Shown: positions 39,000 through 49,614, counted from the stretch's first letter. The stretch: 64,000 nucleotides of DNA from Bacteroides rodentium JCM 16496 (GCF_000614125.1 NZ_BAKJ01000009.1:1-64000), one strand, 5' to 3'. Notes: a model not told the origin generated them from the sequence alone. Made by a program: numbers and translations.

Positions 39000-39112
39000 A
39001 GGGAAAGGATTAGGGATAAAGGATTAGGGATAAAGGATTAAGGATTAGGAATGAGGGCTTGCTGTTCATCGTTTACCCCTAATACTTAATCCTTTCTCCT
39101 TTCCCCTTCTCC
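39000..39112. repeat. Inverted pair of heptad arrays between convergent genes
   Basis: At 39000-39055 are eight 7-mers such as GGATTAG and GGATAAA in strict register. At 39078-39112 the complementary strand type appears (CCTAATA, CTTAATC, CTTTCTC, CTTTCCC, CTTCTCC). The segments 39035-39049 and 39078-39092 can pair over 14 of 15 bases, so the unit could act as a bidirectional terminator for fbp and the surface protein gene. Confidence 0.75.
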
Positions 39113-40399
39113 TTATAATTTCAGTATCGTCACCCCTCCTTCCACAATCACTCCTTTGTCGAAAGTCGCCGCCCGGTTGTAGTAGCGGCTGCCGCCATAA
39201 CCGCCGGTGAGGAATACGCCGAAGCGGTCGGTCAAGTGGTATTCCAGATTGACACGTGCCTGTAGGGCATAGAGGCGTGCCGGAATACCGTAGTCCTTGT
39301 TCTTGAAGGTTTCTATATGTTGGTATCCTAAGTCTCCGCTGATGAACAGCTGTTTGTAGAGCGGAAGTTCAAGGCCGGCACGGTAGAAGAGGGCAGCAGA
39401 AAACTTGTCGCCAAAATCCAGATAGTGGGTACCGCCACCGAGGATGGTATAGAAGAGCCGGTTCTTGAAACGGGCACCTACATTCAGCTTGGTGGCATTA
39501 CCACCGAAAAACATCAGTTGGACTTTTGTTTGGGGATTGGCATTGACTAATCCCAACTGGAAACCATCTAATTTTTCTTTGTAGTAGTTGAACAGGCCTA
39601 TCTGAAGCCCTTTGGCACATACAGCCATATTGGCAGCGCCTATTTGTAATCCTCGGGCTGTGCCGCCCACCACATTGCCAAGGCCGGAAACCTGGACACC
39701 GGTCATATCTCCGGCAGTGATGTTGGCAAGGGCAGACATCTGCATGCCATTCAAGTCTTCACCGACCACACTTAGCAAGCCGGCACCTGAGAAACCTTTG
39801 AAATTTCCACCGGAAATATTGGCGAGTCCGGCAAAGTGTATGCCGGAAGCTCCTTCTCCGCTGATATTCAACAAACCGCCTATGGAGGCGCCACGGTTAT
39901 AGTCGCCACTGATGTTTGCCAGACCGGAAATGATGACGCCTTGCGCATGGTTTCCGGTGATACCTACCAGTCCCGAAACGGATACTCCGGTAAGGTTGTT
40001 GCCATTGATGTTGGTAATTCCTGCTATCTGCATGCCTCGCATGCTTCCCCCCACCATATTTGACAGCCCTGCCATCTGTACACCGTTCACATCCCTGCCG
40101 GTTGCACTACCAAGAATATTCATGCCGAGGCCATTCAGACGGTTCATGGAGGAGAACACCCCCAGATTGAAACAGGTGCTTCCTACGGTATCAGTCCGCT
40201 GTGTGGAGATGTTTTTCCATAAGGAGATATTGATGCCTACCGGGCCATGGTCTGTTCGTGGAGAGCGTTGTTTCCGGAAAGTATTTTCGGAAGATTTCTG
40301 AATCGTGTCCGGCTGTATGCTGCCTGGATTATGTTCTTGGGCAAGAGCTGTCCCTGCAAAAAGCAGGGACACAAGGAGGAGTGAAAGGTTTCGTTTCAT
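39113..40399 (-). CDS. Surface protein with 16-residue glycine repeats (LA_2272-like)
   Basis: 428 residues with a signal peptide ending at ALAQ (residue 21). From about 111 to 254 there are nine tandem 16-residue repeats of the pattern GLxNIxGxxxxGxxxx (for example GLANISGDYNRGASIG). This predicts a regular beta-helix or stacked strand structure like other LA_2272 surface repeat proteins. The C-terminal 150 residues look like an outer-membrane beta-barrel (FRAGLELPLYKQLFISGDLGY, ending in LKL). It lies 8 bp downstream of the sulfatase gene on the same strand. Function is unknown; the family name is from memory of the repeat type. Confidence 0.7.
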   Translation of the reverse strand: MKRNLSLLLVSLLFAGTALAQEHNPGSIQPDTIQKSSENTFRKQRSPRTDHGPVGINISLWKNISTQRTDTVGSTCFNLGVFSSMNRLNGLGMNILGSATGRDVNGVQMAGLSNMVGGSMRGMQIAGITNINGNNLTGVSVSGLVGITGNHAQGVIISGLANISGDYNRGASIGGLLNISGEGASGIHFAGLANISGGNFKGFSGAGLLSVVGEDLNGMQMSALANITAGDMTGVQVSGLGNVVGGTARGLQIGAANMAVCAKGLQIGLFNYYKEKLDGFQLGLVNANPQTKVQLMFFGGNATKLNVGARFKNRLFYTILGGGTHYLDFGDKFSAALFYRAGLELPLYKQLFISGDLGYQHIETFKNKDYGIPARLYALQARVNLEYHLTDRFGVFLTGGYGGSRYYNRAATFDKGVIVEGGVTILKL

Positions 40400-40407
40400 A
40401 TTTTTTT

Positions 40408-41955
40408 CTATATTTCGTCCGGCCAGGGAGCTGGTTGGCGGGTGGCACGTAATAGAGGGCGCTGCGCATCCACAGACCGGAGGTAATTACTTAATTTCCG
40501 TGACAACTCTTTGACAACTTCAGGCTTTTCTCGGGCCATATCATGTTTTTCACTGATGTCGGCGGGGATATTGAAAAGTTCCCGTCTACCGTCACCGAAA
40601 TAATACACCAGCTTCCACTCGCCCGAACGGATGGAGCAAGTGGCTCCGATGCCCGGACCGGAAGGACCCCAGCTATTGGGATAATGCCAGTAGATATCAC
40701 GGTCTTTCATTTCACCTTTTCCGGTGAGTAGTGGCATAAAACTGATGCCGTCGCGTTGCTGTACGGTTGTATAGTTGTCTACGCCTGCCATCTCAAGGAT
40801 GGTGGGGAAGAAGTCCTCTATCATCAGGTAATGGTCGCATTGGGTTTGGGGTGCTACGATGCCCGGCCAGCGGACAATCATCGGTTCACGTATGCCTCCT
40901 TCGTAGGCGGAGCCTTTACCACTGTTGAGCGGATAGTTCTGGATATGCAATTGCCCGGCGCGGGTATGGGCTGCCAAACCGCCATTGTCGGACATGAAGA
41001 TGAGGATAGTGTTTTCCGTCAGGTTGTTCTTGTCCAGATAGTCCATGATGTCTCCCAGACTTTTGTCCATACCCTCAATGAGAGTGGCATAGGCGGCTTC
41101 TACCGGAGGAAGGCCTTTGTCCAGGTACTTCTGGTAAAAACGCATGTCAGGTTGTATAGGGGTATGGATGGCATAGTGTGCCATATACAGAAAGAATGGC
41201 TTGTCAGTCTGCTGTGCATCGTCCAGTGCCTTCATAGCCTCTATGGTAAGGGCTTCACTTAGGAAAGTATCGGTTCCATGATATTTCTCCAGACCGGGTA
41301 CGGCAGCCAGCGGGCTTTTACCGTCTGTTTGGTTGCCGAAATTCTCCTTGCCATAGTAGCTGGCAGGTGAACCGGCGGCATGTCCGGCTATGTTCACTTC
41401 AAACCCCATTTTCAACGGGTCGGCTCCGGGAGTGCCTTCAGCACCGAAGTGGGCTTTTCCGCAATGAATAGTGTGATAGCCATGGTCTTTGAGCACTTCG
41501 GCCAGGGAGGTGACTTGTGTGGTCCGTTCCACGCCAGGCTCTTGACAAATGCCGTTAACGTTCCATTCCGGATAAATCATGACCGAGTCGGGTTGTTCAT
41601 GGGTAGTGTTCTTACGGAGGGTCCAACTGGTGACTCGATGCCTGGCAGCATTCATTCCCGTAAAAAGGCTGACACGTGTAGGTGAACTGATGCTGCATGC
41701 ATAGGCTTGCGTAAACATTTTGCCTTGTGTGGCCATCCGTTCCATATTGGGAGTATGGTACGTATCGTTGTACTTGGTACGCTGTGTCCAAAAGGGGAGG
41801 GACGTGTCTTGCCATCCCATGTCATCCACTAAGAACAGAATGATGTTTGGCTGCTCTTTTGGAGCTGGTACGGCATCCCCAGGCGGCATGCCATACGCTT
41901 CTCCCGCCATTCCGCATATCGGAAGCATGGCGGATAATAATAATTCGTTTCTCAT
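40408..41955 (-). CDS. Sulfatase, Ser-type (arylsulfatase family)
   Basis: 515-residue periplasmic sulfatase. The metal-binding NIILFLVDDMGWQD is near residue 38-50. The active-site motif is S90-S91-P92-T93-R94 (form SxPxR), so the catalytic formylglycine would be made from Ser90 by a radical SAM anaerobic maturase (anSME), which must be encoded elsewhere. NLTENTILIFMSDNGG and the C-terminal subdomain are complete. The N-terminus is hydrophobic, signal-peptide-like. Such enzymes remove sulfate from host glycosaminoglycans, mucin or dietary glycans; the substrate is not determined. Likely co-transcribed with the downstream repeat protein. Confidence 0.9.
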   Translation of the reverse strand: MRNELLLSAMLPICGMAGEAYGMPPGDAVPAPKEQPNIILFLVDDMGWQDTSLPFWTQRTKYNDTYHTPNMERMATQGKMFTQAYACSISSPTRVSLFTGMNAARHRVTSWTLRKNTTHEQPDSVMIYPEWNVNGICQEPGVERTTQVTSLAEVLKDHGYHTIHCGKAHFGAEGTPGADPLKMGFEVNIAGHAAGSPASYYGKENFGNQTDGKSPLAAVPGLEKYHGTDTFLSEALTIEAMKALDDAQQTDKPFFLYMAHYAIHTPIQPDMRFYQKYLDKGLPPVEAAYATLIEGMDKSLGDIMDYLDKNNLTENTILIFMSDNGGLAAHTRAGQLHIQNYPLNSGKGSAYEGGIREPMIVRWPGIVAPQTQCDHYLMIEDFFPTILEMAGVDNYTTVQQRDGISFMPLLTGKGEMKDRDIYWHYPNSWGPSGPGIGATCSIRSGEWKLVYYFGDGRRELFNIPADISEKHDMAREKPEVVKELSRKLSNYLRSVDAQRPLLRATRQPAPWPDEI

Positions 41956-42012
41956 TTAGATAATAATTTAGAAAGGGTTAGATAGGTTGTAGTTTAATTG
42001 TTTTTTTTTACA

Positions 42013-43671
42013 TTATCCTTTGGCCTCCTGATACAAGAAGCGCTTGATGGATTTCTTCGGCGTTTTTTCAAATTCTTCAGGATAGATTTTCATCTTGAAT
42101 ATCTGGCTGTATGCGGGCAGTTCTGCATTCAGAGCCACACGGTTTTCCTCCATGACGCGTTCGATGTCGTCATTGTTCAACCCATGGGCAAAGGCGTCAT
42201 CGAAGTCGGGGTAAACCAGACCTACCAGTTTTTCGTTCTGCTGCACGATGATGCTTTCGGCTACATACGGCATATTGTTCAGTTTGTCTTCTATCTCTTC
42301 CGGGTATATATTCTGACCGCTCGGACCAAGGAGCATGTTCTTGCTGCGTCCCTTGATGCTTACGTTGCCTTCGGCATCCATCAAGGCAAGGTCTCCGGTG
42401 CGCAGCCAGCCGTCTTTGTCGAGTACCTGCACGGTGGCTTCTTCGTTCTTGTAGTAACCCAGCATGACATTGGGACCACGGCAGACAATCTCTCCCGGAA
42501 TGTTTTCGGGATCGGATGACAGGATTTTCACCTCCATACGCGGTGCGGCCTTTCCGCAAGAACCGGGTTTGAAGCGGGTCCAATCCTCGTAACAGATGAT
42601 GGGGCCGCATTCCGTCATTCCATAGCCTACCGTATAGGGGAAATCTATCATCTTTAAGAACTGCTCCACTTCCTGGTTGAAGGCAGCTCCTCCTACAATG
42701 ATTTCTGCAAAGTTACCGCCAAAGGCTTGAATCATTTGTTCGCGTACGGTCGCTTTTATTTTGTCGTTGATGATGGGTACTTTCAGCAACAGCTTCATGG
42801 CAGTAGTTTCCAGCTTAGGCAGTACACTCTTCTTTATAATCTTCTCGATAATGAGCGGAACAGCCACAATCAGGTTAGGCTTCACTTCGGTGAAAGCCTG
42901 GAAAATGACTTTGGGGCTGGGCATGCGGGTGAGGAAAAAGATGTGGCAACCTACGGCGAATTCATACAGAAACTCGAATGCAAGTCCGTACATGTGTGCC
43001 ATTGGCAGCATGGAGACAATCTTGTCACCGGCTTTCAGCGGCAATACTTCGAAAGCGAAAGTGGTGTTTGACCAAAGGCTGCGGTAGGGCAGCATCACTC
43101 CTTTGGAGTAACTGGTGGTGCCGGATGTATAGTTGATGACCGCCAGTTCGTCGGGCTGGTCCTTGTGATAACTGACATGTTCCTTGCGGAAGTTCTTGGG
43201 GAATTTCTTACCGAACATTTCGTTGAGATGTTCGCGGGCATAGTCCAGCTTTTCGCTGCGGGAGACAAGAATGTAGAAGTCTGCCATCATCATGATGCCC
43301 TCCAGCAGCGGCATGGCGCTTTCGTTGAGGTTTTCCCACACCTGGTCGCCTACGAAAAGCAGTTTGGCTTCGGAATGGTTCACGATGTTGTGTACGTTGT
43401 CTGCCTTGAACTCGTGAAGGATGGGGACGATTACCGCACCGTAGGTCAGTGTTGCGAGGAACGTTACGCCCCAATGGGAACTGTTGCGGCCACAGACGGC
43501 AATCTTATCGCCTTTCTTGATGCCGCTTGCCTCAAAAATGATATGCAGCTTTTCTATTTTGCGGGCTACGTCCTTATATTGTAGGGTTGCTCCCTTGTAG
43601 TCGGTCAGAGCGTCTAAATCCCAGTTTTCCTTTATGCTATTCTCTATATAGGCGATAAAACTTTGTTCCAT
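42013..43671 (-). CDS. AMP-dependent long-chain acyl-CoA synthetase
   Basis: 552-residue adenylate-forming ligase that activates fatty acids. Core motifs are YTSGTTSYSKGVML (ATP loop), GYGMTECGPIICYE, GWLRTGDLALMDAEG, and KGRSKNMLLGPSGQNIYPEEIE. The start is set by a very good promoter at 43700-43730, whose predicted start site (about 43693) leaves only about 10 nt before the ATG at 43683; I therefore prefer ATG 43671 (MEQSFIAYIE). It is 57 bp upstream of the sulfatase gene. Confidence 0.9.
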   Translation of the reverse strand: MEQSFIAYIENSIKENWDLDALTDYKGATLQYKDVARKIEKLHIIFEASGIKKGDKIAVCGRNSSHWGVTFLATLTYGAVIVPILHEFKADNVHNIVNHSEAKLLFVGDQVWENLNESAMPLLEGIMMMADFYILVSRSEKLDYAREHLNEMFGKKFPKNFRKEHVSYHKDQPDELAVINYTSGTTSYSKGVMLPYRSLWSNTTFAFEVLPLKAGDKIVSMLPMAHMYGLAFEFLYEFAVGCHIFFLTRMPSPKVIFQAFTEVKPNLIVAVPLIIEKIIKKSVLPKLETTAMKLLLKVPIINDKIKATVREQMIQAFGGNFAEIIVGGAAFNQEVEQFLKMIDFPYTVGYGMTECGPIICYEDWTRFKPGSCGKAAPRMEVKILSSDPENIPGEIVCRGPNVMLGYYKNEEATVQVLDKDGWLRTGDLALMDAEGNVSIKGRSKNMLLGPSGQNIYPEEIEDKLNNMPYVAESIIVQQNEKLVGLVYPDFDDAFAHGLNNDDIERVMEENRVALNAELPAYSQIFKMKIYPEEFEKTPKKSIKRFLYQEAKG

Positions 43672-43699
43672 GATATTGCACATTTGGTTGAAAATTGTG

Positions 43700-43730
43700 C
43701 AAATATAAGGGTTTATATATAGAAAGCAAA
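43700..43730 (-). promoter_or_regulatory. Promoter of the acyl-CoA synthetase gene
   Basis: On the minus strand TTTG (43730-43727), a 19-bp spacer and TATATTTG (43707-43700). This matches the Bacteroides -33/-7 consensus exactly. Confidence 0.85.
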
Positions 43731-43767
43731 CTTTTATAGGGAAAATAGTTTTTATGGCGGCTATTTG

Positions 43768-46179
43768 TTAAAACTCGATAGTTATACCTAAAGTAGGCAG
43801 GATAGTGCCGCTTTCCTGCTTGAGGTGTTTCATTTTATAGTGCTGTTCGGCAACGGGAGCAGACGGATTTTCGATGATGCCCGTACTCATTATCACATCC
43901 GGTTGCTTCAGTTTGTTGCCGGTGATATTCTGTATGTCCAGGTAGATTCCTATCATGCAGTGATGGAAGTAGAAGGATTTGTCCACACGCAAGTCTAACT
44001 GGGCAAAGTTGGGAAGCCGCCCGGTATTGTAGTACGCATAGTCGTAGTAGGGCTGTCCTTTGGCATCCCATGCTTCTACGAGTGATGATTTGTCTTCATC
44101 ATAGGGAGTGTAGGGGCTGCCGCCTATATAGCTTAGCTTGCCTCCTATGCTCCAGCGCCGGGGCAGGTTGTATGTACCGCTCATGTTGAGTATGAAACGG
44201 TTGTCCCAGGCGGATGGAATGAAGTCTCCATTTGAACGGTTGCGGTATTCGCTGCGGTATAAGGTGAAGGAGGATACGAGATTGAACTTGCCGGATGCCT
44301 GCCAGCGGAACATGGTTTCCAGTCCGTAGGCCCTGCCGCTGGCTGTAGGGACGAGTGCTTCGTTGCCGGTGACACCGTAATCGTTTCCTTTGCATGCCAA
44401 CGGAATGTTGTCTTGGAGGGAAAGTGGCATACGGCTGTAACGCTTGAAGAAACCTTCTGCAGAAACCATGAACCGGTCTTGCAGGTGCCAGTCCAGACCG
44501 AGGCTGCTTTCAAAAACCTGCATGTACTTCAGGCCTTTGTTGAGATATTGCCCTTCATTGTCTTTATATCCCAAAGCGGTGTAGGGAGGCAATTGGTGGT
44601 AGAGACCGGTACTTCCGCTCAGGTCCATTGTTCCGAGAGTTTGTAGGATGCAGAGAGGCGTGGGGAGAACTGTTTCCATAGCTGCCGCATCTTTCGGTTG
44701 TAAGTGTTGCCGTCCATACGGATACCGGCAGAAAGGGCCAGACGCTTGTCGGCGGTGGTATAGTCGGAAGAGAAGAAAGCCCCCCAGCCGAAGATGTTGA
44801 GTGAGGTTTCGTAGATGGAAAGCATACCCGAATGACTGCCGTATAGTCTTTGCCGGCTATGGTTTGTATAGATGGAGTTGTTCAGTTCTGCTCCTTCTTT
44901 TAGGGTCCATGCTCCCAAGCGCGTCTGGTTTTCAAAACGCAGGGTGGTCTTTTGTTCTGTGGAGCGTAGGCGCAGGGTCAGGTTGTCTTCGGAAGAGTCA
45001 TCGTTGTTGCGGTATTTCAGATTGCTGTTGTTCAGGTAGTTATGGCTCAGTATAAGGGACTGCACGTGCCTTCCATTGTAGTGTCTGTAAGAGGCTCCGA
45101 GAGTGAATGTTTCCTGATGGATAGTGGGGAGATAGCTGAGCAGATATTCGGCATCTTCTCCTTTCTCATCGGTATTCAGTTTCATCTTGTCAATGCCTAC
45201 GAGACCAAGCAGGGTCAGCTCGCTGTGCTCGTTGAAACGGGTTCTTGTCTTGAATTGTCCGTCAATGAAGTTGGGCAGGAAGGGCAGTCCCAAAGCTTTG
45301 AACAAAAGTTGCAGGTAGGACTGGCGTGCAGAGAACAGATAAGTGGTGCGTTGTCCCAGGTGTCCTGCTCCGCTGAGCGAGACTTCCGATGCGCCGATGG
45401 TGGCTTTGAACGCCTGCTTGTCCGGATTGCCGTCCTTGAGGCGGAAGTCGAGGACGGAACTCAAGGCTCCGGAGCGGTTGGCGGGGAAGGCGCCCGTATA
45501 AAATGTAATCTCGCGTATCAGGTCGGCGTTGACAATGCTTACCGGTCCTCCGGATGCACCCTGAGTGGCAAAGTGGTTGATGTTGGGAATTTCGATGCCA
45601 TCCATATAAAAACGGTTTTCGGAAGGAGAACCGCCCCGGACAATCAAGTCGTTTCGATAGCCGATGGGAGAGAAAGATACACCGGGATAGGAGCGTACGA
45701 TGCGCGAGGCATCCCGGTTGGCTCCGGGACTTTTCTCTATTTCCTGCAGGCCGATGATACGCATGCTGACCGGGCTTTCGATACTTCGCCGGAAGGGGGA
45801 AGGCACCACCACTACTGTGTTCAGCAGATTGGCATCCTCTTCCATCTCTATCTCAATGAACGGAGTTGAGGCTGAAACGATATATTCGGGGGTGGAAACA
45901 GTCTGGTATCCTATGCAGGATGCCTCAAGGCTATAAATGCCCGGAGGCACCTGTTCTATTTTGAATGTGCCGAGTGAATCGGTGGAAGCCCCTTTCCCGG
46001 GGATGCCGGCAACGAAAACGTTGGCGTAGGCCACGGGTTGTCTGGACTGTCTGTCGATGACTTTGCCGCGAACGGAATAGGTCACGGGAGCCATCATGGC
46101 ATTCACGGTTGCTGATGCCTGATAAAAGTATCAGCAATATAAACAATACAGCTCCCACCTTGTACCGTATGGCATTCAT
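43768..46179 (-). CDS. TonB-dependent outer-membrane receptor with carboxypeptidase-like N-terminal domain (two frameshifts)
   Basis: About 803 residues. A signal peptide (MNAIRYKVGAVLFILLILLSG) starts at 46179. The CarboxypepD_reg-like domain follows (VRGKVIDRQSRQPVAYANVFV), then the plug (SPGANRDASRIVRSYPGVSF, LIVRGGSPSENRFYMDGIEIPN), and the barrel. The barrel ends in ITIEF. The receptor stands alone, with no SusD partner, and has no TonB-box that I can identify. Frame breaks lie near 46125 (needs one extra or two missing bases, after the signal peptide) and at 44622 (SEQWT, then LSGSTGLYHQLPP; one lost C in CCC). The ligand is unknown; a nutrient or oligosaccharide is likely. Confidence 0.85.
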
Positions 46180-46199
46180 GGCTAATCAGACGTCACTAA

Positions 46200-47276
46200 T
46201 TACTTTCCCAAGTACCATCGGTACATGCGTTGCACACCTTCCTCGATGTCAATCTTATGATGCCACCCCAATGCATGCAGCTTGCCGGGATCGGTCAGTT
46301 TGCGCATGGTTCCGTCGGGTTTGGAAGTGTCGAAGGTCAGCCTGCCTTGATAGCCTACGGTGTCGACAATCAGCTCTGCCAACCGGCGGATAGTGATTTC
46401 CTTGCCCGTACCGATATTGATGTGGCAGTTGCGGATGTCCTTGTCGCCCGGCTTGAAGGTATCTTTGAAGTCGACGTGTTCCATGACGAAGACACTGGCG
46501 TCTGCCATCTCCTCGCTCCAGAGGAATTCGCGCAGGGGAGTGCCGGTACCCCATAATTTCACTTCTTCTTCGCTGATACCGTATTTCCGGAGGATGTCCA
46601 GGATGTCCTCCTTGTTGCTGTCTCCGTTGATGCCTTCCACCGGACGCAGGTTCATGTCATGGCGCACGGCATCCCAGTCGCCTTGTTTCAGGCAGTGGGC
46701 AAGGTATATCTTGCGTATCATGGCGGGGAGCACGTGGCTGCGTTCCAGGTCGAAGTTGTCGTTGGGACCGTAAAGGTTGGTGGGCATCACGGCAATGTAG
46801 TTCGTACCGTATTGCAGATTGAAGCTTTCGCACATTTTCAGTCCGGCTATTTTGGCGATGGCGTATGGCTCGTTGGTGTATTCCAGCGGAGAAGTGAGGA
46901 GTGCGTCTTCCTTCATCGGCTGTTCGGCATCACGGGGATAGATGCAGGTACTGCCCAGGAAGAGAAGTTTTTTCACTCCGTGGCGGAAGCTTTCGCCGAT
47001 GACGTTCTGCTGTATCTGCAGGTTCTTGTAGATGAAATCGGCACGGTAGATACTGTTGGCCATAATGCCACCCACAAAGGCGGCGGCAAGGAATACATAT
47101 TCAGGCTGCTCCTCGTCAAAGAAGCGGCGTACGGCAACTCCGTCGAGCAAGTCGAGTTCTGCGTGGGTCTTGCCGATGAGATGGGTGTATCCTTTCTCCT
47201 GAAGGTTTTTCCAGATGGCAGAACCTACCAGTCCTCGGTGGCCTGCTACATATATTTTGGCATTTTTGTCTAACAT
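46200..47276 (-). CDS. fcl: GDP-L-fucose synthase
   Basis: 358 residues from ATG 47276 (MLDKNAKIYVAGHRGLVG). The bifunctional epimerase-reductase turns GDP-4-keto-6-deoxymannose into GDP-L-fucose. NAD(P)-binding GHRGLVGSA, catalytic region STCIYP, and YxxxK (EPYAIAKIAG) are visible. An upstream in-frame ATG at 47306 overlaps the gmd stop (ATGA) and is an alternative start. Together with gmd it supplies fucose for capsule and surface glycoproteins, as in B. fragilis. Confidence 0.95.
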   Translation of the reverse strand: MLDKNAKIYVAGHRGLVGSAIWKNLQEKGYTHLIGKTHAELDLLDGVAVRRFFDEEQPEYVFLAAAFVGGIMANSIYRADFIYKNLQIQQNVIGESFRHGVKKLLFLGSTCIYPRDAEQPMKEDALLTSPLEYTNEPYAIAKIAGLKMCESFNLQYGTNYIAVMPTNLYGPNDNFDLERSHVLPAMIRKIYLAHCLKQGDWDAVRHDMNLRPVEGINGDSNKEDILDILRKYGISEEEVKLWGTGTPLREFLWSEEMADASVFVMEHVDFKDTFKPGDKDIRNCHINIGTGKEITIRRLAELIVDTVGYQGRLTFDTSKPDGTMRKLTDPGKLHALGWHHKIDIEEGVQRMYRWYLGK

Positions 47277-47302
47277 TGTTGTCTGAAAGTTTAATTGTTC
47301 AT

Positions 47303-48379
47303 TCAAAGCTCTTTGCTTCTTAAATACAGTTTCTTCACAAATTTCATGTCGTGCTCTGCCATGATGCGTACCAACTCTTCAAAACTAGTCTGCCTTGGAT
47401 TCCATCCCAGCAGTGTTTTTGCTTTGGTGGGGTCGCCCAGCAATTGTTCCACTTCGGCTGGCCGGAAATATTTGGGGTCGACTTCCACGAGGACTTTTCC
47501 GGTCTGTGTGTCGATACCCTTCTCATCCACTCCCTGGCCCTCCCAGCGCAGGGTGATGCCTACCTCCCGGAATGCCAGTGTGGCAAATTCGCGTACGGTA
47601 TGCATTTCTCCGGTGGCAATGACGAAGTCTTCGGGGGTGTCGTGCTGCAGGATGAGCCACATGCACTCGATGTAGTCTTTGGCATATCCCCAGTCGCGCC
47701 GTGCATCCAGATTGCCCAGATAGAGCTTGTCCTGGAAGCCCTGGACGATGCGGGCAGCCGCCAGTGTGATTTTTCTTGTTACGAAAGTCTCACCTCGGCG
47801 TTCGCTTTCGTGGTTGAAGAGTATGCCGTTTACGGCAAACATGCCGTAGCTCTCGCGGTAGTTCTTTGTAATCCAAAAGCCATACTGTTTGGCTACGCCA
47901 TAGGGACTGCGGGGATAGAACGGGGTGGTCTCGCTTTGCGGCACTTCCTGCACTTTGCCGAAGAGCTCGGAAGTGGAGGCCTGGTAGATGCGTGTCTTCT
48001 TTTCCATACCGAGGATGCGTACGGCTTCGAGCATGCGCAGGGTGCCTACGGCATCGGTTTCAGCTGTATATTCGGGCACGTCGAAGGATACCTTCACATG
48101 GCTTTGGGCGGCAAGGTTGTATATTTCGTCCGGCTGTACGGTTTGGATGATGCGGATAAGCGAACTTGAGTCCGTCATGTCTCCATAATGCAGGTTAATG
48201 GTACGTTTCTGTTTCATGTCGCGTACCCATTCATCGAAGTAGAGGTGTTCAATGCGACCAGTGTTGAAGGAGGAAGAGCGACGCAGGATGCCGTGTACTT
48301 CATATCCTTTCTGCAGGAGGAATTCGGCAAGGAACGAGCCGTCCTGCCCGGTAATGCCGGAGATAAGGGCTTTCTTCAT
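47303..48379 (-). CDS. gmd: GDP-mannose 4,6-dehydratase
   Basis: 358-residue short-chain dehydratase of the Gmd family. [15 protein letters not shown] is the NADP-binding loop, [31 protein letters not shown] holds the catalytic Thr/Ser, Glu and YxxxK, and [12 protein letters not shown] is also conserved. It is first in the gmd-fcl operon. Confidence 0.97.
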   Translation of the reverse strand: MKKALISGITGQDGSFLAEFLLQKGYEVHGILRRSSSFNTGRIEHLYFDEWVRDMKQKRTINLHYGDMTDSSSLIRIIQTVQPDEIYNLAAQSHVKVSFDVPEYTAETDAVGTLRMLEAVRILGMEKKTRIYQASTSELFGKVQEVPQSETTPFYPRSPYGVAKQYGFWITKNYRESYGMFAVNGILFNHESERRGETFVTRKITLAAARIVQGFQDKLYLGNLDARRDWGYAKDYIECMWLILQHDTPEDFVIATGEMHTVREFATLAFREVGITLRWEGQGVDEKGIDTQTGKVLVEVDPKYFRPAEVEQLLGDPTKAKTLLGWNPRQTSFEELVRIMAEHDMKFVKKLYLRSKEL

Positions 48380-48453
48380 AATGTATGTTTTTTGTTATTA
48401 TGTATTTTCAGACTGCAATATTCGTTATTTTCCACGAGATGGCAAAATATAAA

Positions 48454-49614
48454 CTATTTCTTTCCCATCACTTTGTCGATAATCAGCGCGATTGCCCCGT
48501 CGCCCGTAACATTGCAGGCAGTGCCGAAGCTGTCCATCGCTATGTATAGCGCAATCATCAGTGCTTGCGCCGCCTCGTCGAAGCCCAGCATGGATTGCAG
48601 GATGCCCAGTGATGCCATGATGGCGCCTCCCGGTACCCCAGGAGCAGCCACCATCGTGATGCCCAGCATGAAGATGAAGCCTGCAAATAGAGGGAAGTCA
48701 TGGGGCATACCTTGCATTATCATCAGTGCCAGGGCGCATGCCACAATCTTCAGCGTGCTGCCCGACAGATGGATGGTGGCGCAAAGCGGGATGACGAATC
48801 CGGCGATGTCGGCAGAGACACCGTTCTTCCGGGTCTGCTCCAACGTTACGGGGATAGTGGCGGCACTGGATTGCGTGCCCAGAGCCGTGAAGTAGGCAGG
48901 CATCATCCGTCCCAGTAGTTTGAGGGGGTTCTTGCGGACAAACAGTGCCGCAATGCTGTATTGGAATACCAGGAGGAAGACGTGCAGCAGGAAGATTACG
49001 CCGATAATCTTGATAAAGACCATCAGGATGCCGAATACTTGTCCACTGTGCGTCATGTTGAGGAAAATACCGAAAATATAGATGGGAAGCAGCGGCAATA
49101 TCACTGCACTGATCATGCGGATAATAACCTCTTGAAAATCGCGTGCCGCGTTTTTCAGCACCTCGCTTTTCAGATGAGCCAGGCCCAGCCCCAGTGTGAA
49201 GGCAAGTACGAGTGCGGTCATTACGTTCATCAATGGTGGGATGCTCACGGAAAAATAGGGAAGAATACCTTGAGACTCACTGACTTCTTCCAGCGGTACC
49301 CCGGTTTCTATGAGGGAAGGAAATACCGACATACCGGTGAAGTAGGAGAGAAAGCCGGAGAATAGGGTAGCCCCGTAAGCAATGAGCGCCGTGACGACCA
49401 GCATCCGTCCGGCTCCTTTGCCGATGTCGGCAATGGCAATCGTGACCAGTCCCACAATGATGAGGGGGATGGAGAAGCTCAGGAATTCACTGAAAACGGC
49501 ATTGAACGTTACGAACAGCCGTATCAGCGAAGCCGGTAGGAAATTTCCGAAAAGTATACCTAAGGTTATGGCAATGATGATGCGTGGCAATAGTCCGATG
49601 TGGAAGTTCTTCAT
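48454..49614 (-). CDS. Dicarboxylate/amino acid:cation symporter (DAACS family)
   Basis: 386-residue membrane transporter of the GltP/DctA fold. TALGTQSSAATIPVTLEQT is the HP1 serine-rich loop region and AMDSFGTACNVTGDGAIALI is the TM8 substrate/Na motif. A short leader with ATG 49614 (or 49620) precedes the first helix. Substrate may be glutamate, aspartate or a C4-dicarboxylate. It lies upstream of gmd with only a 74-bp gap, but a functional link is not obvious. The minus-strand TACTTTTG at 49665-49658 could be its -7 box. Confidence 0.9.
   Translation of the reverse strand: MKNFHIGLLPRIIIAITLGILFGNFLPASLIRLFVTFNAVFSEFLSFSIPLIIVGLVTIAIADIGKGAGRMLVVTALIAYGATLFSGFLSYFTGMSVFPSLIETGVPLEEVSESQGILPYFSVSIPPLMNVMTALVLAFTLGLGLAHLKSEVLKNAARDFQEVIIRMISAVILPLLPIYIFGIFLNMTHSGQVFGILMVFIKIIGVIFLLHVFLLVFQYSIAALFVRKNPLKLLGRMMPAYFTALGTQSSAATIPVTLEQTRKNGVSADIAGFVIPLCATIHLSGSTLKIVACALALMIMQGMPHDFPLFAGFIFMLGITMVAAPGVPGGAIMASLGILQSMLGFDEAAQALMIALYIAMDSFGTACNVTGDGAIALIIDKVMGKK

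Noticed and set aside
43768..46179. SusC/SusD polysaccharide utilisation locus
   Set aside because: The receptor lacks a SusD partner and no hybrid two-component or ECF regulator or glycosidase cluster lies beside it.
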